10,236 nucleotides of DNA, from contig JASEGF010000002.1 of the NCBI GenBank assembly GCA_030017935.1, forward strand, positions 18,642 through 28,877, given 5' to 3'. The notes beneath the pieces are model-generated. The model was not told the DNA's origin. It was given only the letters and a program-made list of their open reading frames with translations, and did not search any database. Numbering within the stretch: position 1 is the first letter of the stretch; every line of letters starts with the position of its first letter. This stretch comes from Bacteroidales bacterium. Its GTDB lineage: Bacteria; Bacteroidota; Bacteroidia; Bacteroidales; DTU049. The translations under genes were made by a program, and so were the position numbers. Shown piece by piece: positions 6,541 to 10,236 of the stretch.

Positions 6541-6612
6541 AAGTGTAATTTAATTTTTAAAAAATTTTTTATCTATCCGTTATTAAACGCTTTAAAAAAT
6601 AATATATTTATA

Positions 6613-6633
6613 GTTTAAAACAATTAATGATAT
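6613..6633 (+). repeat. Dispersed 21-bp sequence, copy 1
   Basis: This begins GTTTAAAACA and ends TTAATGATAT. It matches 10184-10204 at 20 of 21 positions; the flanks are only loosely alike. The role is unknown. Confidence 0.4.
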
Positions 6634-6821
6634 GTATTTAATAATTTTATGATATCTAAAACCTTTATAAATCAATATTTAATGAAAATATTTTCTAAAA
6701 TTTAATTTTTAATTTTTTTCTTTATTAGCTATAATTTTAAAAGAATTAATTATAATTTTTTTTTAATTTATATATCATTACCTAATTTAAACTTTTTTAA
6801 AAAGGAATATATTTCTTGTAA

Positions 6822-6853
6822 ATTATTTCTTTTCCAGCATAAAAAGAAATAAT
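6822..6853. repeat. 12-bp perfect inverted repeat (hairpin) in AT-rich gap
   Basis: ATTATTTCTTTT (6822-6833) pairs perfectly with AAAAGAAATAAT (6842-6853) around the 8-nt loop CCAGCATA. It lies about 280 bp upstream of the transporter gene and far from any gene end, so it is not obviously a terminator. No T-run follows on the + strand. Confidence 0.55.
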
Positions 6854-7107
6854 CAAATTAAAAATCTCCACTGGGTAAATGATTTAAGACAAGAATAAAT
6901 TTTTTAAAGTAACTCTATTAATTCAAATAATACAAAAAATATTTAAAAAAATTTGTTTGCTAAACACTTATTTCTAAAATTTAATTTTAAATATATCTCA
7001 ATATGTAAAATCAATTTTATTGATTTTTAATAAACTTTATTAAAGTATAAAACTATTTATTTTAACTATTAATAAGAAAGATTTTTATTTATTTTTAAAA
7101 AATTTTA

Positions 7108-7115
7108 TAAGTTTG
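7108..7115 (+). promoter_or_regulatory. Bacteroidota-type -7 element of the SNF transporter gene
   Basis: TAAGTTTG matches TAnnTTTG and ends 16 nt before the ATG at 7132. No -33 TTTG is seen at the normal distance. The spacing agrees with the other three elements in this window. Confidence 0.55.
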
Positions 7116-7131
7116 TGAAAAAATTTTACAT

Positions 7132-8484
7132 ATGTCTAATCGTGAAAATTTTACTTCTACATTTGGTATAATAGCAGCTGCTGCGGGTTCTGCAGTTGGA
7201 TTGGGTAATATATGGAGATTTCCTTATGTAGCTGGTCAGAATGGTGGTGGTGCCTTCCTAATAATCTATATTTTAATAGTTTTAATATTAGGTGTACCAC
7301 TTTTAATGTCTGAAATGATGATAGGCAGGCGAGCACAAGCTAATGTTATAGGAAGTTTTAAAAAATTAGGACCTAAAAGTTCTATAATAATTGGTATTAT
7401 TGGTCTATTAGCAGCCTTTCTAATATTAGCATTTTACAGTACTGTAGGTGGCTGGACAATTCATTATATTTATGCTAGCATTAATGGAGAAGTATTTCAT
7501 ACAGACTATCAAAATTATTTTTTTAATTTTAAAGATAACAGTTTTTTACCATTATTATGGCAAATAGTTTTTCTGGTATTAACAGCAGTAATCATATTAG
7601 GAGGAGTAAAAAAAGGGATAGAAAAATGTTCTAAAATTATGATACCAACCTTAGTGTTAATGTTGATAATATTGGTAATTAGAGCTGTTACATTACCAGG
7701 TGCGGGCAGTGGAGTTAATTTTTTCATGAAACCAGATTTTAGTAAAGTTACAGGAACTACATTTTTGGCCGCAATGGGACAAGCTTTTTTTTCACTTAGC
7801 ATTGGAATGGGAGCCATGTTAACATATGGTTCATATATACAAAAAAATGAAAATTTAAACTTTATTAGTACATCAACAGCCATCACAGATATTATGGTTG
7901 CGATATTAGGAGGTTTGGTGATATTTCCTACGTTGTTTTCATTTAATGCAGCTCCTGATCAGGGACCGGGACTTATTTTTGTAACTTTGCCAGCTATTTT
8001 TGAACAAATGCCATGGGGAGCAGGTTTCTCAACAATATTTTTTGTTCTTTTACTAATAGCATCTATCTCTTCTTCGATTTCATTATTAGAAGTAATAGTA
8101 GCTGTACTAAAAGAGGAATTGCGCTGGTCTAGAACATTATCAACTATATTAACTACAATTTCAGTAATAATTTTAGGTGTTTTTGCAACATTATCTTGGA
8201 ATACTTTTCAAAATATATTTTTAACAACAGCAAGTGGAAATAAAATGTATATCTTTGATATCTTTGATTATTTATCATCGAATATCTTGCTTCCACTTGG
8301 AGGGCTACTAATTATGATTTATGTAGGTTGGTATTTGAAAAAAGATATTTTTTATGAAGAACTTTCATCTGGTGTACATAAAAAATTCACTTTAGCACTA
8401 AGACCAATAATTTTCTTTATTGTGAAATATATTTCACCAATTGTAATATTATTAATATTCTTAAATGGAATTGGAGTTTTTTAA
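7132..8484 (+). CDS. Sodium-dependent transporter, NSS/SNF family
   Basis: Inner-membrane Na+-coupled symporter of the neurotransmitter:sodium symporter family, whose bacterial members (LeuT, MhsT, Tyt1) import amino acids. The first helix carries the signature AGSAVGLGNIWRFPYVAGQNGGGA in two pieces, residues 18-31 and 32-42, with Asn26 and Arg29 matching LeuT Asn27 and Arg30 of the sodium site and gate. Further family features are PLLMSEMMIGRRAQ after helix 2, the helix-6 region SLSIGMGAMLTYGSY, and DQGPGLIFVTLP. At 450 residues with about eleven hydrophobic helices it fits the shorter bacterial subtype, like Tyt1, rather than 12-helix LeuT. The substrate is inferred to be an amino acid, identity unknown. 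It is transcribed alone after a 638-bp gap, and converges on guaA with 85 bp between stop codons; that spacer holds only AT-rich sequence and short T-runs. Confidence 0.93.
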   Translation: MSNRENFTSTFGIIAAAAGSAVGLGNIWRFPYVAGQNGGGAFLIIYILIVLILGVPLLMSEMMIGRRAQANVIGSFKKLGPKSSIIIGIIGLLAAFLILAFYSTVGGWTIHYIYASINGEVFHTDYQNYFFNFKDNSFLPLLWQIVFLVLTAVIILGGVKKGIEKCSKIMIPTLVLMLIILVIRAVTLPGAGSGVNFFMKPDFSKVTGTTFLAAMGQAFFSLSIGMGAMLTYGSYIQKNENLNFISTSTAITDIMVAILGGLVIFPTLFSFNAAPDQGPGLIFVTLPAIFEQMPWGAGFSTIFFVLLLIASISSSISLLEVIVAVLKEELRWSRTLSTILTTISVIILGVFATLSWNTFQNIFLTTASGNKMYIFDIFDYLSSNILLPLGGLLIMIYVGWYLKKDIFYEELSSGVHKKFTLALRPIIFFIVKYISPIVILLIFLNGIGVF

Positions 8485-8569
8485 TATTATAGATTTTTTT
8501 TCATCATAATTATAAAATATTAAAATTCCTAAATTAATAGACATAAAAAGCTTTTTTATTGTAAATATT

Positions 8570-10093
8570 TTATTCCCATTCTATAGTAGCAGGTGGTTTA
8601 GAGCTAATATCATATACTACTCTATTTACACCTTTTACTTTATTAATAATTTCATTAGCTAGATTTGCTAGAAAATCAAGTGGAAAAGCAAAAGGATTTG
8701 CAGTCATACCATCTACAGAATTAACTGCACGTAGAGCTATCACATTCTCATAGCTACGTTCATCTCCCATCACTCCAACACTTTTTATAGATAACAGTAC
8801 AGCAAAAGCTTGCCAGATTTGATTATATAAATTATTATCTTTCAACATTTTAATATAAATATCATCAACCTCTTGCAGAATTTTAATTTTATCAAGTGTA
8901 ATATCACCAATTATCCTAACAGCTAAGCCAGGACCAGGAAAAGGATGTCTATTAACTAAATCTGTAGGTATAGCTAACTCATTACCAACTTTACGAACCT
9001 CATCTTTAAAAAGCATTCTTAAAGGTTCTAATAATTTCAGATTCAACTTTTCTGGAAGCCCACCAACATTATGATGAGATTTAATAGTCTTAGCGGAACT
9101 ATTATTAGCAGCCGACTCTATAACATCGGGATAAATAGTCCCCTGAGCTAACCATCTAACATTATTGATTTTTTTTGCTTCATTTTCAAAAATATCTATA
9201 AAAGTTTTACCAATAATTTTTCTCTTTTCTTCTGGATCAACAACATTAGCAAGACGAGAAAGAAATATATCAGAAGCTTCAATCCCCTTCACATTAATCC
9301 CAATACGTTTATAATTTGCTAGAACTTCACTAAATTCATTTTTTCTCAAAAGTCCAGTATCAATAAATATCCCATGTAATCTATCACCAATAGCCTGATT
9401 AATAAGTGTTGCTGCGACAGTACTATCTACACCACCAGACAGTCCTATAACAACTTCATCATCTCCCACTAGATTTTTAATATCCTCAATTGTCTTTTTA
9501 ATAAAATAAGAAGGAGTCCAATCATAAGAAACATTACAAATATCTAAAAAATTTTTTAAAACATCTTTACCAATCACACTATGATGCACTTCAGGATGGA
9601 ACTGAACACCATAAATTTTTTGAGAATAATCTTCGAAACCAGCTATTTTAACATCATCCGTAGAACAATTAATTTTAAAATTTTGAGGAATACTAACAAT
9701 AGTATCACTATGAGACATCCAAACAATATATTCAGATTTAATATTTTTAAATAATAAGCTACTACTGTCTACAAACGATAACTTACGAGGTCCATATTCA
9801 GAAATAGAAGTTTTCACTACTTCTCCACCAAAATATTTTGCAATATATTGAGCACCATAACAAATACCCAAAATTGGAATTTTTCCAATATAATGTTCTA
9901 TATTAGGTGCAGGTGCCTGAGCATCATTAACGGAATAAGGACTACCACTTAGTATTATACCTTTAATGTCATCAAAAGAAATGAACTCTTCTGACCAAGG
10001 GAATACTTCACAATAAACATTAGCCTCTCTAATTTTACGTGCAATCAATTGAGTATATTGAGAGCCATTATCAAGAATTATGATTTTATCCAT
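8570..10093 (-). CDS. guaA: GMP synthase (glutamine-hydrolysing)
   Basis: Converts XMP to GMP using ATP and glutamine, the final step of de novo GMP synthesis; cytosolic homodimer. The 507-residue protein has all three parts. The N-terminal class I glutamine amidotransferase domain carries the triad Cys78 (GICYGAQ), His166 and Glu168 (GVQFHPEVHHS). The ATP pyrophosphatase domain begins with the P-loop SGGVDS (219-224). The C-terminal dimerisation domain has RHPFPGPGLAVRIIG and ends SKPPATIEWE, the conserved XMP-binding tail. Length is slightly below E. coli (525) but normal for the family. The ATG lies 17 nt after a TAnnTTTG element, and no Shine-Dalgarno sequence is visible. No guaB lies alongside in this window. 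All catalytic motifs are intact. Confidence 0.98.
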   Translation of the reverse strand: MDKIIILDNGSQYTQLIARKIREANVYCEVFPWSEEFISFDDIKGIILSGSPYSVNDAQAPAPNIEHYIGKIPILGICYGAQYIAKYFGGEVVKTSISEYGPRKLSFVDSSSLLFKNIKSEYIVWMSHSDTIVSIPQNFKINCSTDDVKIAGFEDYSQKIYGVQFHPEVHHSVIGKDVLKNFLDICNVSYDWTPSYFIKKTIEDIKNLVGDDEVVIGLSGGVDSTVAATLINQAIGDRLHGIFIDTGLLRKNEFSEVLANYKRIGINVKGIEASDIFLSRLANVVDPEEKRKIIGKTFIDIFENEAKKINNVRWLAQGTIYPDVIESAANNSSAKTIKSHHNVGGLPEKLNLKLLEPLRMLFKDEVRKVGNELAIPTDLVNRHPFPGPGLAVRIIGDITLDKIKILQEVDDIYIKMLKDNNLYNQIWQAFAVLLSIKSVGVMGDERSYENVIALRAVNSVDGMTANPFAFPLDFLANLANEIINKVKGVNRVVYDISSKPPATIEWE

Positions 10094-10110
10094 TATAAAA
10101 AAATTATTTA

Positions 10111-10118
10111 CAAAAATA
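10111..10118 (-). promoter_or_regulatory. Bacteroidota-type -7 element of guaA
   Basis: On the minus strand this reads TATTTTTG, matching TAnnTTTG, and ends 17 nt before the guaA ATG. No -33 TTTG was found. The leader is too short to hold a purine riboswitch downstream of this promoter. Confidence 0.5.
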
Positions 10119-10183
10119 TTAAAAAAATATGAGTTGAATTATTGCGAAGGTTGATTTATGGGATATGAGAATTATTATTATAT

Positions 10184-10204
10184 GTTTAAAACAGTTAATG
10201 ATAT
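10184..10204 (+). repeat. Dispersed 21-bp sequence, copy 2
   Basis: This matches 6613-6633 at 20 of 21 positions. It overlaps a perfect 16-bp palindrome, ATGATATTAATATCAT (10198-10213), which the other copy lacks. Confidence 0.4.
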
Positions 10205-10236
10205 TAATATCATATTAAAATTATTATGTATATTTG

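Larger units (their letters stand above)
6494..7131. other. Extremely AT-rich 638-bp gap without genes
   Basis: All six frames are broken by stops and only peptides below about 30 codons can be read. Contents that can be pointed to are the hairpin with T-run at the start, a 12-bp hairpin at 6822-6853, an 18-bp direct repeat TTTCTAAAATTTAATTTT (from 6692 and from 6971), one copy of a dispersed 21-bp sequence at 6613, and the transporter promoter at the end. A slightly less AT-rich patch at 6862-6885 (with CTCCACTGGG) may be a remnant of something older. Confidence 0.75.

Noticed and set aside
7515..7886. 123-codon minus-strand open frame inside the SNF transporter gene
   Set aside because: It is antisense to conserved transmembrane coding sequence and has no motif or promoter of its own.
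8512..8573. 10-bp inverted repeat (ATAAAATATT with AATATTTTAT) between the SNF gene and guaA
   Set aside because: The stem is entirely A/T with a loop of about 42 nt, so it is expected by chance here and too weak to call a bidirectional terminator.
10158..10236. Open frame of 26 codons on + running off the right edge (begins MGYENYYY)
   Set aside because: It is too short and AT-biased to judge, no TAnnTTTG element precedes it, and it shows no recognisable family. It could be the start of a gene, but the window ends first.
10094..10236. Purine riboswitch ahead of guaA
   Set aside because: The leader between the likely promoter and the ATG is under 20 nt, and no aptamer-like conserved core is visible.

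Overview
This window is very AT-rich bacterial DNA, most likely from a low-GC member of the Bacteroidota. Three things point that way. Four genes carry a match to the Bacteroidota -7 promoter element TAnnTTTG, each 16-18 nt before the start codon. No Shine-Dalgarno-like leaders are visible. The gene families are also typical of the group: a DUF151 nuclease with a C-terminal UVR motif next to a nucleoside permease, thyA and folA. The genus cannot be named from the sequence.

Layout. The left edge holds the 3' part of a sodium:solute symporter gene (+), whose tail runs 44 bp into the convergent gene of a short-chain dehydrogenase (-). Next comes about 700 bp without genes, packed with degenerate short-period repeats: heptads NNNNNAG and their reverse CTNNNNN, a duplicated unit of about 116 bp, and a 10-bp-period motif. 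A same-strand cluster on + follows: bifunctional nuclease, NupG-type nucleoside permease, thymidylate synthase, dihydrofolate reductase and an AhpD-like carboxymuconolactone decarboxylase-family protein. A 638-bp, extremely AT-rich stretch with two hairpins separates this cluster from a neurotransmitter:sodium symporter (SNF family) gene (+). That gene converges on guaA (GMP synthase, -), and a short non-coding leader of guaA closes the window.

How the genes fit together. The central cluster reads as a nucleotide module. The nuclease could release nucleosides or nucleotides, and the permease imports nucleosides. ThyA makes dTMP while oxidising methylene-tetrahydrofolate to dihydrofolate, and FolA reduces that back to tetrahydrofolate. 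GuaA adds the last step of GMP synthesis. The two sodium-coupled transporters suggest a cell that uses a sodium gradient for uptake.

No novel multi-gene system is evident. The parts most worth a second look are the heptad-repeat region, the interlocked 3' ends of the symporter and dehydrogenase genes, the short-leader promoter pattern, and the AT-rich gap with its hairpins and a dispersed 21-bp sequence.
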